Source: Circinella minor
Lineage: Eukaryota > Mucoromycota > Mucoromycetes > Mucorales > Lichtheimiaceae
DNA length: 49,585 nucleotides
Direction: 5' to 3'
Assembly (NCBI GenBank): GCA_016758965.1
Contig: JAEPRB010000274.1
Span: forward strand, 1 to 49,585
Numbering within the stretch: position 1 is the stretch's first letter; every line of letters begins with the position of its first letter. The notes under the pieces were generated by a model. That model was not told where the DNA came from, made no database searches, and saw nothing but the letters and a program-made list of their open reading frames with translations. Of this stretch, positions 1-11,224 are shown piece by piece. Position numbers and translations under genes: made by a program.

Positions 1-1846
1 TTGTCATTATTTTTGAAAATACCAAAGCGTTTGTTGTTCTTAATAATTTCTTTTGACGCTTGACATACTTGTTCACCACTGTAATATGTAATAAATAACA
101 GTAAAGAATAGAATTTCAATATCAGAACATCATAATAAATAATGACAACTATACAACAGCAAGTAAAAACTTGCTACTTACTCGACTAATTGAAGAGATG
201 TATCACGGACGATAACATCAAGGAGTTGTGCCACGCGTCTGTAAAAGGTATTTTCCCCTGGAGTGGGTACTTTACCTTTCGATTCTTTCTCAGGTAAATT
301 CATAATGATAGCCGAAATGACATCAAGAACTTGTAGGGATTCGTCGTCGATTTGTTCTGACGACTGACGTAACTCCAGTTTCTTTTTTGCAATGCCGATA
401 TCGAGTAATCCTTTTTGTAAGACACCGTTTTCGTCTCGGCCATTCTTTTATTTTTCGAAAAAAAAATTAGATTACTTAATCTAACAATCCATTTATACCC
501 AATATCCATGCAGGATGATACAAAATACATGGATAAATTATTTATTACTTACCTTGATAATATTCTCGAACATAGCTCTGCATTCTGATGGTAAACCATG
601 CGGTAATAAAACATGATGGTCAATGATTTTTTTCAAAAGGTCTGTTTCTCTGAATTCTCGCTTCAATAATCTCCAAGATTCTTTAGAACAAGTGTCTATG
701 ATATGTGATGCAGTTGTTCTATGTAAAAAAAATCATAAAAAGAAATTTTAGAAGTAAGTACGGAATAGATATTACTTTTTCCAACCAAATAATTCATACT
801 TTAAAGCCATAACATTGGATAACTTTGATAAATCAGTTGAAATTAATCTGGAATTGTAGTTATCCAGCATGGCAGCAGTTGACGATGGTTTATAGGTACT
901 TGCAAATTTTCGGATTTTTGATATTTCAGATAATGATAAAGAACCTTTTTTTAACTGATAAATAAATAAGGCTTATATTAGCTCAGCAACACTATAATAT
1001 ATATTATCATTTTGGTGGTTATTTTAATACTTACAGCCAAGACAGAAGCTTGAAATAGTTTCTCTCGATATATCAATGGTGACCACGGCGGGGAAGAAGA
1101 AGAAGAAGAAGTAGGATCTACATTAAAAAAAAAGAAATCGAAGGGTTACCAAGAAACGCAACTAACAACATCTTTCACTATTTTACACGTGATAGATACG
1201 TATATATCATTATTGTTATTGCTGTTCTCATACCTCGAAAAAGATCATTCATATCGTCTTCTTTATGATCAGTATTAGGAGTGCTAGTGGTACTTGGACT
1301 ACTTTCAAAATTATAATTATTATTATCACTTCTAGCAGTACTAGCGTCATTAAAGGAACTATTATTGTTGTTGCTAACATTTGAAGGTACCTATATTGAA
1401 ATAAATATTATTGTTATTGGTTGTTAGAATTACAGCTAAATCACGTTGGCAACAACAAATATTAAATATTAACAAAGGTTATATAATCTACTTACAGCAG
1501 CAGAATTTTGCAAAATGATGTTATTTGAACCTCGCTGATCATTATATATGTGAGTATAAATAGACCCAACATTACTGTTGTTTCCAACAGTTCTTGCTCT
1601 TTTTTCGCTTTTTGTACTTCGAAACTCGTCTAGTAACGTTTGTGCGGCATCCACCTCACCCAAATCGCGAGATTTTCCAATAACAGAAAGTAGATCACTT
1701 GATATGAATCCCATAATTGCTCGATATGCTTTATCAGGAAATTCTCGTCGGTACCATTTTATAGCACCATCTCTCGTCCAGTTTTCATAGCTTGTTGTGG
1801 TGAAGTAAGATGCTCTTTTTTGTCTTGATTTTTGCGATGGTGGCAT
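1..1846 (-). CDS. Lineage-specific protein, copy 1 (partial, runs off left edge)
   Basis: Function not recognised. I resolve seven exons on the minus strand: 1846-1496, 1390-1234, 1117-1035, 954-776, 718-553, 444-182 and 78 to the edge. All junctions are GT-AG and the reading phase is kept throughout. The protein starts with a basic segment (MPPSQKSRQKRA), then a Ser/Asn-rich linker with a poly-Ser run in exon 3, then a helical conserved part. The C-terminus is outside the window. By comparison with the broken copy at 8760-10667, the missing part should carry the GRKIDLIV...NEWK segment. I chose the ATG at 1846 because the frame upstream, open to an ATG at 2077, is low-complexity translation of an AATAAAA repeat. 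The intact frame here, against lesions in the other copy, suggests this is the functional member. From memory, related families are expanded in Mucorales; that was not checked. Confidence 0.65.
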
Positions 1847-1859
1847 AATTATGTATCTC

Positions 1860-1903
1860 AAAAAATAAAATGAAAAATAAAAAATAAAAAATAAAAAAAT
1901 AAA
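1860..1903. repeat. AATAAAA-type simple repeat
   Basis: Run of imperfect AATAAAA units directly upstream of the start codon of the minus-strand gene at 1-1846; probably promoter or 5' UTR low-complexity DNA. Confidence 0.7.
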
Positions 1904-3279
1904 AGGTATCGTACTTTTTTCGCAGCAGTGGTAGATATATTTATAAATTTTGGCTACAGCCTTTTGCGAAGTAATAGGAACTAAATGTGGCCAAATAAAA
2001 AGAGCCAAACAATGATTAATGCAGAAAAAGCATATGATCAGACATCTACAGTAATTACCGTAAAACCGGGTTTCCACTAAATCGGTACAGATCCTTACAT
2101 ATTAAGAATACCTTTGCAACAGAGAATTGCTGTTTTTTAACACCTATACACTTCAAAATTTATGGTTACCTAATGCAGGAGGTTTTGTCAAAACCATCAC
2201 TCGTCACCAGCTCACTCACTCTTGCAATTAAATCACTCACATGTAGGAAAATGAGGTGTGAGCCATTTTTTTTTTCGGTTATCTCCTTTCTGCGGATTTT
2301 GGGTGATAATTGACAAAATATCTAAAAGCAGCAGAGCCAGAATATACAGAGGAACCGACACAAATCCAAAACCACAGTGTTTAACTGGAATCTACAGAAC
2401 CTATGACAACAGGAAAATACAGCAGCTTGTACAAGATTACATATATAAACAGCAGATAATACATAAGGTTGATTACTGAATCTCAAGTTCACAAACAACA
2501 CCATATTATTTAGAGTTTTGTATTTACATAATTAGTTATAATCTTATCATATTTTATAATAACGTTGCGTATCCTGCCATTTATATAGGTACCATGTATA
2601 CAATTATTATAATTATTCACTGTATATTGAAAATGTTAATAAAAGTTATAGTTTGAGCAGTTAAATTTCCATCCATAACAGTCAAAATTTCTTTTCTTAC
2701 TATAGTACGTATCGTCGCGCACACAAATTAGTTCATATGAAGAAATGGCAAAAAAAAAAACTATTTTAATGTTACATGAGAGATAGAATACATTGCTACA
2801 ATAACCCCTCCCTTTCTTTTGCCAGTATTCGGGGTGTCCCAGCAAGTCCCTTTTCTTATTTGTTAGAAGAAAAAAGAGGTGTTTATAAGAAGAGAAAAAA
2901 AAAGCACATGAAGGAAAACAGGTTTGTTGTTATTAGTGAGAAGAGAAACAGGTTTTTTTGTTGCTTCCAATGAAAAAAATAATCCCGGTAATTTTCGCTC
3001 AAGTCCTCTTTTTCTTCCAATACGTAGAACATTCAAAACAGAAAGGCAGATGACGGATGAGAACAGATAAAAACAAAAGTTTTTTGTTTATCAATGTATC
3101 TATTGATTTTTTCTAGTAAATCCCAATATTTAGCCAAGCAGATACGTAGAGTAAATCGATATTCACAGATCACAGAAGAGTGCAGACGAGAGCAGATTTT
3201 TTTGTTCATCTACGTATGTCTTCGTTGATTTTATTTTGTAAGCACTGGTTCCGAACAAAACAACAGAAAAAACTGGGTT
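1904..3279. other. AT-rich intergenic DNA, no gene seen
   Basis: I find no convincing gene here. Short open frames lack splice context or recognisable protein character. The 5' flank of the minus-strand gene lies at the left side. Confidence 0.5.
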
Positions 3280-3745
3280 GTACACTTCATTTTTCTCAAA
3301 ATGACTGCTACGCAGATCCATTCATTAGTAGTTTTCAATCAAAATCTATATCTTCCAACTGTGTCATTACTCCTCGCCGACATCCTCTTAACGTATTGGC
3401 ATATGCTAATAATACACCTCTTATACTCAATGGTTCTCAAAACTTTCATTGATTTAACGTACACAGGTCGCATTTGCAAGCAGCGTTTAACGCTCGGATA
3501 AATAAATAAAAACCACAAGCAGTTTTACACAACGGTCTGCCTTTACGTTCTTGGATGTATTTGTTAGAGAGAACAGGTTTCTGTCGTACCACACTTGAGT
3601 TTCAACAAATCCAGTTATATATTTGTGTATTTCTTGACGCCATACTTATCTAAATTAAAAATGCCTGTCAATTACATCCTCAATGTTCATTATAAATACG
3701 AGTAGTGGAGGCCATCATTCCTGACTTTCTAATACTCTCGTTCGA
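3280..3745 (+). pseudogene. Degraded LINE-type reverse transcriptase fragment
   Basis: One frame, continued through stop codons, matches the layout of a non-LTR retrotransposon reverse transcriptase. First comes ADPFISSF, resembling the segment after motif B. Then LAYANN at 3396-3413, a decayed form of the LAYADD catalytic motif C in which both Asp are now Asn. Next is FNARINK*KPQAV, resembling the post-catalytic N-A-R-x-N-x-x-K segment. Then FLDAILI*IKNACQLHPQ with CSL*IRVVEA after it, resembling the thumb-region F-L-D...C-x-L-H-x-Q-R-x-L-S-I-R-G pattern. At least four in-frame stops and the loss of both catalytic Asp make it non-functional. The call rests on motif order and spacing from family knowledge, not on a search. 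Confidence 0.7.
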
Positions 3746-4060
3746 AATAATGACATTTGCTAAAGTTAGTTGGTGCTGAATTATTTTTCCATTTTTCGTA
3801 AATTACCTACATTCTATCTGTGGATCAGTGATGAAAATCAGAACGTTCCACGTCTATCAGCTATGATACATTCTGTCTTCCTCATTCTCACAAAAGGTGT
3901 ACAGTAAGTATACGTACTAGGTAATATTTGATTATTTTAATAAGAGTAGGAAATGAAAACAGACAAGATAAAATCCTTTGAGACTTCGCTATATATCTTT
4001 AATAACTATTCAGAAACTAGAATAGAGTTATCCTTTTTAAATAATATTTATAATCATGTA

Positions 4061-4081
4061 CAGAGGAACCCCGTTAATTTC
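4061..4081 (+). repeat. Left terminal inverted repeat of the 981-bp element
   Basis: Starts CAGAGG directly after TA and pairs with 5022-5041. Confidence 0.85.
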
Positions 4082-5021
4082 AAACTTACATCTCCCATTT
4101 TTGGTGTGAAAATAAAGGGGATGTGAAAGTTATCGGGACTAGATACAGTTAATTACTTTTAAGGGCAGGTTAATAATAAAGAGATATTGCATATATACAT
4201 ACCACTTGTAACGATATTTATATCTTTTATAATGTTAAATAAAATAGAAAATATGTACATCAACTGTAAAATACATTTTTGTCTTACATAAAAACATACA
4301 TTAGATTTTTCATATAAACTATGCTGAATATTCATATACAAGAAAACATGCACACTACAACATTTCTGCAATTATATGATTATACGTACTGTATATCCCA
4401 TATGTTGTCTTATTTATTTTGTACTACTGTAAAACTTTTATTATCATATAACGTGCTCATATATGTCAAGCAATGTAAGTAGTTTCATACGTAATCTCAT
4501 AAAAAGTCAAAGAATATTCGGGAAACGTATAAATAGTACGTACACACTTTTATTCCATCTTCTTCACCAATGTGGTGTTACATTTAATTTTCTTTTTCTA
4601 CTATTTACGTGCTAGTCAAATAATAATGACTAACAAAATAATTTTACAATATCAAATAGTTGATGAAAGTCAATTTAGGAAACATATACAAATCAAGGAG
4701 TATTGACTCCATTAAAAACAAAAATCTGCAAGAACATGAATTGCTTCATATGCTAAACTTCAAAATAAATTGTTTAGCCGACATATATATCTTAGACTAG
4801 AAAACCCTTGTCTGAACACAATTATTATTAGAGACTACTAATACAATAAAATCAATGCATAATATAATTCTATAAGCGCGTATATTACTCTCGTTAAGGT
4901 TTCAACCCTCCCTGCTTGTTTTGAAAGTGAAATAAATGAGAATGTGAAAATTTTATTATGTCAATTTTTCCATTTCCTGAATTTCTGTGAAAATAATGAG
5001 GATATAAAAGTTAACGGATAT

Positions 5022-5041
5022 GAAATTAACGGGGTCCTCTG
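5022..5041 (-). repeat. Right terminal inverted repeat of the 981-bp element
   Basis: Ends CCTCTG directly before TA and is the reverse complement of 4061-4081 apart from one missing A. Confidence 0.85.
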
Positions 5042-5317
5042 TATTCATATATTTTCAATTCGATGAGTTATAAGGATTAGTTAATCAAATGATGTAGTTA
5101 ATTGATATTAGAGCCGAGTACTTGGAATTAGTTATTAATATTGAGAAGGTTGCTGTGCTACTGTTCTAAAGTATATAGGGCTTAGTCATGATACTCGCTT
5201 TTATTCTTCAACTTAAGCGGACGGGGAGCAGAGCATCGTTATGCGATTCTACGTACTTGATTTCCTTTTTGGAATTGAAATTTGGTCACACCTGTATTTT
5301 AAATATGATTTCTTATT

Positions 5318-5809
5318 TTATCTAGGATAAAGAGATAATATTCTTATAATGCAAGAAAATACTTGACACATTATTACAAACATTTGCCCCGGAACTACAG
5401 TGATTAAAACCAATCCTTGATTTGGTTCATCATCTATTACCACTTTATATCCCCAACTATCGTTGTTATCATATACTTGTTTCATCACATTATACGTTTG
5501 ACACACAGTTTACGTATTAGTCTTTCCTGGATTTAGGAGATCTGATCCAACAAATACTTCGTAAGTGAAGTATTTATTATATTTCACAATTAACTTAATA
5601 TCAATTAATTGGTTATCAGCAGATCTATACGGACCATCTTTATTACAGCTACCTCTTAACGCGATTTGGGCACCAACAAACAACAAAAACAACATCGGAA
5701 GGTCTGGTTTTAAAAACATGCAAGACTTTGGCCTTTTAATCTTTGATTCTTTAATTAGGGCATTCGACCTATTATACTCACGCTGCGGTTCTTTGATGAC
5801 TTTGCACAT
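5318..5809 (-). pseudogene. Unrecognised gene remnant with one in-frame stop
   Basis: On the minus strand one frame stays open for about 160 codons, interrupted only by a TAA at 5510-5512. It starts with ATG at 5809 (MCKVIKEPQREY) and ends at 5318. In AT-rich DNA such a run is unlikely by chance, and the composition is that of a soluble protein (SADNQLIDIKLIVKYNKYF before the stop, NDSWGYKVVIDDEPNQG after it). The opposite strand also has an open frame at 5565-5921, which I regard as its antisense shadow. I do not recognise the family. The location between two LINE-like pieces means it could be inserted later or be antisense to LINE sequence. Confidence 0.4.
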
Positions 5810-5967
5810 GGCCTTCTATATATATTTTAAGGGTTTGCGTGAATACGTCTTGTTTCAACAATTTCAAATGTTCGTTACTCTAATACTACCCACCATGCTA
5901 CCCTCGTTAATCACCGAATAAATTAGACATCCATTGACTAGGAAAAAATATATCGACTAAAATGTAG

Positions 5968-6375
5968 CATTTATTCACAGAAACTCCAAACAATGATTTA
6001 ATTTTTGATCATGGCCAGTGGGACATACTTCAAATAACACCTGGTTCCGTGCTATTTACAAGACTCTACCAACCAAAGAACGACTTCATTAATTTTCTCT
6101 ATCTCATTCTACAACCGTCTACAACTTTTTCACTTTATCAATTTGTCATTGGCACTCCTGAAAAGTTTCTCATCGACTGCCCTTACAAGTATGATGTTTG
6201 GAAACTAGTATAGAGCGGCTCCCTGTATCCCGATTCCAATCCAAGTGCCATTCCAAACATAATTCAGCAACTACGTATCTTTAGACCAACTAATTCAAAA
6301 CATGAACGTTTGCCACCAATTCCACACACCATCTTTTTCTGCCTGGACCCCAAAGTTATTTTAAATATTTACTGA
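5968..6375 (+). pseudogene. Probable C-terminal piece of a LINE ORF2
   Basis: One frame runs from 5968 to 6375 with a single TAG at 6211-6213. Just before the stop it reads IGTPEKFLIDCPYKYDVW. This resembles the C-terminal C-x-x-C...E-H-F-L-F-x-C-P-x-K-x-x-V-W segment that I recall from zygomycete LINE ORF2 proteins, with the upstream Cys residues apparently lost. The strand is the same as the reverse-transcriptase fragment at 3280-3745. Removing the 981-bp insertion leaves about 1.8 kb between LAYANN and this motif, a plausible ORF2 distance. Linking the two pieces is inference. Confidence 0.5.
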
Positions 6376-7548
6376 ACTTGTCTTCCATGACCAACCATTC
6401 ATACCAAGCAAAGCTGTATTTTTGTCTTATGTTTGCTGTCACGATTCCTTTAAAACAATTTCTCTCGGATCATTTCTCTTTACATTCTAAGTTATTTACC
6501 TATTTCTATAAACAAACAAACAACATCACATTCTATATTCATATAGCACTATAATCTCTCTTACGTATCATCATTGTCTCCCATCTTGTGTTACTGATAT
6601 TTTTGTACGTACGTGTTTTTCGCACCTCCATTGATGCAAGGATTTGCAAATAGATGAATAACATCATCCTGAGGCCATTAATCTCCCTCACATAAAAGAT
6701 GTAGCCAAATATTGTTGTCGAATGAAAAAAAAAAACTATGTCACGTAAAAAAAGTTTCGTAGACTATAAAAATATGTCTTGTGGGTAAAGCCAGGTGACA
6801 GAACTTCTGGAACATAAATTTAGGGGATGATCCTTTCAAACGTTTTGTGTAGAAAAAGACGGGGTCTTTATTAATCACCTTTTCCTTTTTTTTTTTATAA
6901 ATGTTTTACTATTCCTATACACATTATATTCGGAAGTCAATTGCAATGTTGAATATAGAATAAGTAATACGTAAATATCTAAAATAAAAATGTGTGGTCA
7001 TAAATAGAAACCTACAAAAATACGAAAATACTAAATTAAAAATTACTATAACGAATTTAAAGTTTAGTGGAATTCGATGTAATAAAGTTGCTATAAGTAT
7101 CACTAAATGCATAATATTATTTAATTAGATATGTTATTCAGGCAGAATGTTAGTCTTATGTTAATTCCTTCTTGAAAATACTGTTGTATCCCTTGCAACA
7201 ACTACTCTATTCATTATAATCGTGGTCAAATTATAAATCGTAATTTGGTAAGTTTCAAGACCATTATAAGTTATCTACAAATACGTCTAACTCTCATTCT
7301 TTCCTCCTATTCTCAATCCAGTATAGGAGTTCTAGTTCAAAGTTAATATAAGTAAATATGATATGAGTAAAAATAATTGTTCTAGAACTTAATATTATTT
7401 TCATGACATTATAAGAGTTCGACAAGATAATTCGAGTGAGAAAATAAATCAAGATCAAAGAACAATTGAAATTATTAAGCATGTAATCAAGGATGGCTGT
7501 GTTGAATGAATCAAGCACTCGAATCTTTCTTTCTTTTTTTTTTTTTTT
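6376..7548. other. AT-rich intergenic DNA, no gene seen
   Basis: Only short low-complexity open frames. I see no gene, tRNA or long repeat here, apart from scattered TACGTA sites. Confidence 0.5.
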
Positions 7549-7797
7549 AGAAAAAAACAGGCAGCTCGTAAATAGGGATATGATGAAGCCACAGACGAAA
7601 TGTTTAAGCATATCTAAGTTATAGCTTATATTACGTATTGGTATACGAGCTAAATGGATGATAGCAATCGAAAACACATATATGTAGACTCTCTTCTGCT
7701 GTGTTTATAAAAATTGATATATATATATACGTAGCAGAAATGGGGAGTACGCATTCATAAATAATCGATAATGTTGTATATACAAATAGCTGAGTTC
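7549..7797 (+). repeat. Dispersed direct repeat, copy A
   Basis: Aligns along its length with 11449-11700 in the same orientation, starting at AGGCAGCTCGT and ending near ACAAATAGCTGAG. Identity is roughly three quarters by eye with several small indels. It has no coding potential. The two copies flank the broken paralogue at 8760-10667. Confidence 0.75.
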
Positions 7798-7827
7798 CTA
7801 GTACCTATAAAATTTATTTATATTATT

Positions 7828-7969
7828 TCGTTAAACCAGTACGTACTCTCGATATCTAGGGATCTGTACTGGTTTATCGAATCACTAGTATTTACTAAGT
7901 ATGTAAGAAATGATTGAGAGATATTACTAGTTCAGTGAAGTACCGGTTTGACGAGTACCGGTTTGACGA
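7828..7969. repeat. Four copies of a 15-bp motif GTACYGGTTTRWCGA
   Basis: Copies: 7828-7842 (inverted), 7866-7880, 7940-7954 and 7955-7969. The last two are identical and exactly adjacent. The first two face each other across 23 bp and can form a hairpin. This could be the terminal or subterminal repeats of a small DNA transposon, or a protein-binding array. Confidence 0.7.
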
Positions 7970-8759
7970 AAACAAAAGTTAGATAATAAAAAGCTCCCTT
8001 ATTCATGCAAAGAAGAAAGTCCGAAGCCAGGGCAAGTAAAAACGCCCAAATGCGCAGTCAAAGATTATTTTCTTTCTCTCTACCTTTACAATAAAAAAAA
8101 ATGATAAATTGTAGTCCTGTATACAAACAGTTTCAATTCAGAAAGGCATCACAGATCGAGGAAAATAACATGATTAACTTGTCAAATGGCATGTTGAACA
8201 ATCAAGGTATAAACACAAAGTTTGGTGGCAGCTAAAAAATAGAAAATAGATATGAAGGTATGTACTAACAAACAATTAAAGCTATTATACTTGCAAAAGA
8301 TGACTGTACCTCTATAATAAATAATAAGGAATGTCATGATCAACAAATGACAAGGTGAGCTAATTAAACGAAAAGATCATTTAAAGATTACTCTCTTTTT
8401 TCTTTTTCATATCAAAAAATGTATTTTGACAAATAATTATTATAAAAATCAAACATCTGTGTAAAAACAAGAACACTACCAGTTTAGGATCATATTACTA
8501 CCGGAAACTCTAGAACAGGTTCACTGATATTGCAACAGTTATCTAGGTAATATAATGAAGCACATTTAGTTATATCAAAAAATACAATGATTCACCCATT
8601 TTGGATGGTGGGAAAATAGAAAAATCCATTCTAACAATTTAAATGGCCGTTAAATAGCTATTAGAAACCTTTAAACTATCTTTCAAGTTTTTTAAATGCA
8701 TTTCAGTATCTTTTCTCTTCATTTCAAGCAGGAGATGTTTTCTATTGAAGGCCTTTTAC
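7970..8759. other. AT-rich intergenic DNA before the broken paralogue
   Basis: No gene detected. No counterpart of the first exon of the intact copy was found, so the copy downstream is truncated at its 5' end. Confidence 0.5.
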
Positions 8760-10667
8760 ATTCTTCACTAGTAGTGATAATAATTATTATAATGCTGAAA
8801 GCGGCCCAAGTACTACTAGTGCTGTTGATACTGGTTATGAAGATGATGATATGAATGATCTGTTTCGAGGTACAAGAATAATAATCATGTCACCTGCAAA
8901 GTAGTGAGACCTGTTTTTAGTACCATTTCTTGGTGAACCCGTCGACTTGGTTTCTTTTAATGCATATCTTAGTTCAAGCTTCCATCTTGTGGTACGTAGT
9001 AAGTATAAAACCTAATAAACATCAGGATAATGGGAATATGTTATAACATCATTGAACTAATATAACCCCTATTTGTTTATTAGTGAAAAAAGGGTCCGTT
9101 GTCATTGTTTGAAATCTCATATGCAAATAACTATAAACCACCATCAGTTGCTGCCGTTCTGAATAACTACAATGCCAGATTAATTTCAACTGATTTATCA
9201 AAGTTATCCAATGTTATGGCTTTAAAGTATGAATTATCTGGTTGGAAAAAGTAATATCTATTCCGTACGTACTTCTAAAATTTCTTTTTATGATTTTTTT
9301 TTACATAGAACAACTGCATCACATATCATAGACACTTGTTCTAAAGAATCTTGGAGATTATTGAAGCGAGAATTCAGAGAAACAGACCTTTTAAAAGAAA
9401 TCATTGACCATTATGTTTTATTACCACGTGGTTTACCATCAGAATGCAGAGCTATGTTCGAGAATATTATCAAGGTAAGTAATAAATAATTTATCCATGT
9501 ATTTTGTATCATCCTGCATGGATATTGGGTATAAATGGATTGTTAGATTAAGTAATCTATTTTTTTTTTTTTTCGAAAAATAAAAGAATGGTTGAGACGA
9601 AAATGGTGTCTTGCAAAAAGGATTACTTGACATCGGCATTGCGAAAAAGAAACTGGAGTTACGTCAGTCGCCAGAACAAATCGACGACGAATCCCTTCAA
9701 GTTCTTGATGTTATTTCGGCTATCATTATGATTTTACCTGAGACAGAATCAAAAGGTAAAGTACTCATTCCAGGGGAAAATACCTTTTATACAGACGTGT
9801 GGTACAACTCCTTGATGTCAACCTCCGTGATATATCTCTTCAATTAGTCGAGTAAGTAGCAAGTTTTTATCTGTTGTTGTATAATTGTCATTATCTATTA
9901 TGATGTTCTGATATTGAAATTCTATTCTTTACTGTTATTTATTACATATTACAGTGGTGAACAAGTATGTCAAGCGTCAAAAGAAATTATTAAGAACAAC
10001 AAACGCTTTGGTATTTTCAAAAATAATGACAAAGTCGAGTCATATGGACGTAAGATTGATTTGATTGTTGCAGGAAAAGTCCTCCAATTATCTACGAATG
10101 AATGGAAAAAAAGCGACTGCACTGATCGGGTTGCATTAAAGCAACAATCTAAAAATGTACGTATGAACAAGGCGGTGATCACAAGTTTGGAGCAAATTGA
10201 GGTACCAAAAGATGATCAAAAATACATATTCACATTGGCTATGGATTGGAGAGGTGTGATCATTTATTTATTTATTACGTAATTCATTCCGGCCCTTTAC
10301 TTATTATTATTAGTAATTTCATTTGTTATAATTTATAGGCAATGCTGGTTATTTATTTTATGTTTCAAAATTTGATGATGCATATGTAGCAAAGGAAACT
10401 CATACATTAGGCATCCCAAGTACATTAAATGAATTGGTCACCTTCTATGATAAGCTCGATGCCTTGTATATTTGGAAACATCATAATCAACGACTTGTAA
10501 ACATCATTGAAAGTTCATTGGAGCGCTGTAAAGGGCAAGAATCGGTTGAAAGAATTATTACCACAAATTTTTATGAAGATGATAAAAACGATAGTGATGG
10601 CGAAGGGAACAGGATCCTGACGTATCATTTGGTTTGGAAGATGATGGAATCTTTGAAAAATCGCTGA
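8760..10667 (+). pseudogene. Broken inverted paralogue of the gene at 1-1846, with D...ExK motif
   Basis: This is the reverse-complement counterpart of the left-edge gene, with exons matching its exons 2 and 4-7 plus the C-terminus that is off-window there. Exon 1 is absent, the exon-3 counterpart has decayed, and the start of exon 4 is out of frame. A 2-bp TA insertion near 9787-9790 (TTTTATACAGACG against TTTTACAGACG) shifts the frame to a stop at 9845-9847. From 9954 the frame is clean: exon 9954-10253, then 10339-10667. This segment carries GRKIDLIV followed by ELSTNEWKK-like sequence (actual QLSTNEWKK) and then KQQSKNVRMNK. The Asp (codon 10058-10060), the E-x-K (10100-10108) and the following Gln-rich helix fit the order of a PD-(D/E)XK nuclease core. 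The motif is seen; the fold assignment is inference. Confidence 0.7.
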
Positions 10668-11107
10668 ATGTGCTTTTCACTCCCCCTTGTACGTAGTAAA
10701 CGAAAAGTAACACTAATGTTGGATTATGACACAGAACACTCAAACATAGAAGAATCCGGTGGTGAGCCCTGATTATAGTAACAATTATCTTGCCTTATTT
10801 TTATCTTCACAAATATCATATGCATAGTCCTGAAACATTATACATAATCGACATTTGATAGACACCCAATTTCAAGTTACCCAAGTTGACCAGCTTATAT
10901 TATGACTATGTACAATATTTTTTTAACAATAATAAACGATATGTTTAAGTTTATGACTTTTTACGTTATTTTCAAACAATTTTATTATACTGTATAGTTT
11001 ATTTTAAAACAACTTGTATATAATATAATATATATGATAATTATTAGGAGATCTTGTTTTTGAGTAAAACATGATAAAGAATTACAATACGTAAAATTAA
11101 TGGTAGC
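10668..11107. other. AT-rich intergenic DNA, no gene seen
   Basis: 3' flank of the broken paralogue. No gene-like signal was found. Confidence 0.5.
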
Positions 11108-11224
11108 ATGAATAAGAGAAAGAAGCTTTGTAAATGTGGTGCCGGTAAATAGAATCAAGTTATGTATGACTTGGGTACTCGTACTTGTAGAATGTGCTGG
11201 ACGAGTAACAAGTGCAGTGGATAA
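11108..11224 (+). pseudogene. Possible Cys-rich zinc-binding remnant
   Basis: The frame from ATG at 11108 reads MNKRKKLCKCGAGK, TAG at 11150, then NQVMYDLGTRTCRMCW and a stop at 11222. The C-x-C...C-x-x-C spacing in a basic context resembles a small zinc-binding segment of the type found in transposon proteins. It is short and broken, so the call is tentative. Confidence 0.25.

Larger units (their letters stand above)
4061..5041. mobile_element. 981-bp non-autonomous DNA transposon with TIRs and TA flanks
   Basis: The left end reads CAGAGGAACCCCGTTAATTT at 4061. The reverse complement of the right end reads CAGAGGACCCCGTTAATTTC, ending at 5041, so the two ends match over about 20 bp with a single indel. 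Both ends are flanked by TA (4059-4060 and 5042-5043), the target duplication of the Tc1/mariner/pogo superfamily. The interior is AT-rich, with no frame long enough for a transposase, so it would need transposase in trans. A subterminal sequence near the left end (GTGAAAATAAAGGGGATGTG around 4107) echoes the right end (GTGAAAATAATGAGGATATA), a further hint of internal terminal repetition. It appears to sit inside the degraded LINE. Confidence 0.85.

Noticed and set aside
1847..2077. In-frame upstream ATG at 2077 giving a hydrophobic N-terminal extension to the left-edge gene
   Set aside because: The extension is largely translation of AATAAAA repeats and lacks the composition of the following protein; ATG at 1846 is more likely.
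2345..2365. ACAGAGGAACC resembling the 981-bp element's end
   Set aside because: Only about 10 bases match and no inverted partner or TA-flanked right end was found nearby.
5565..5921. 118-codon plus-strand open frame
   Set aside because: Antisense to the more protein-like minus-strand frame; hydrophobic shadow composition.
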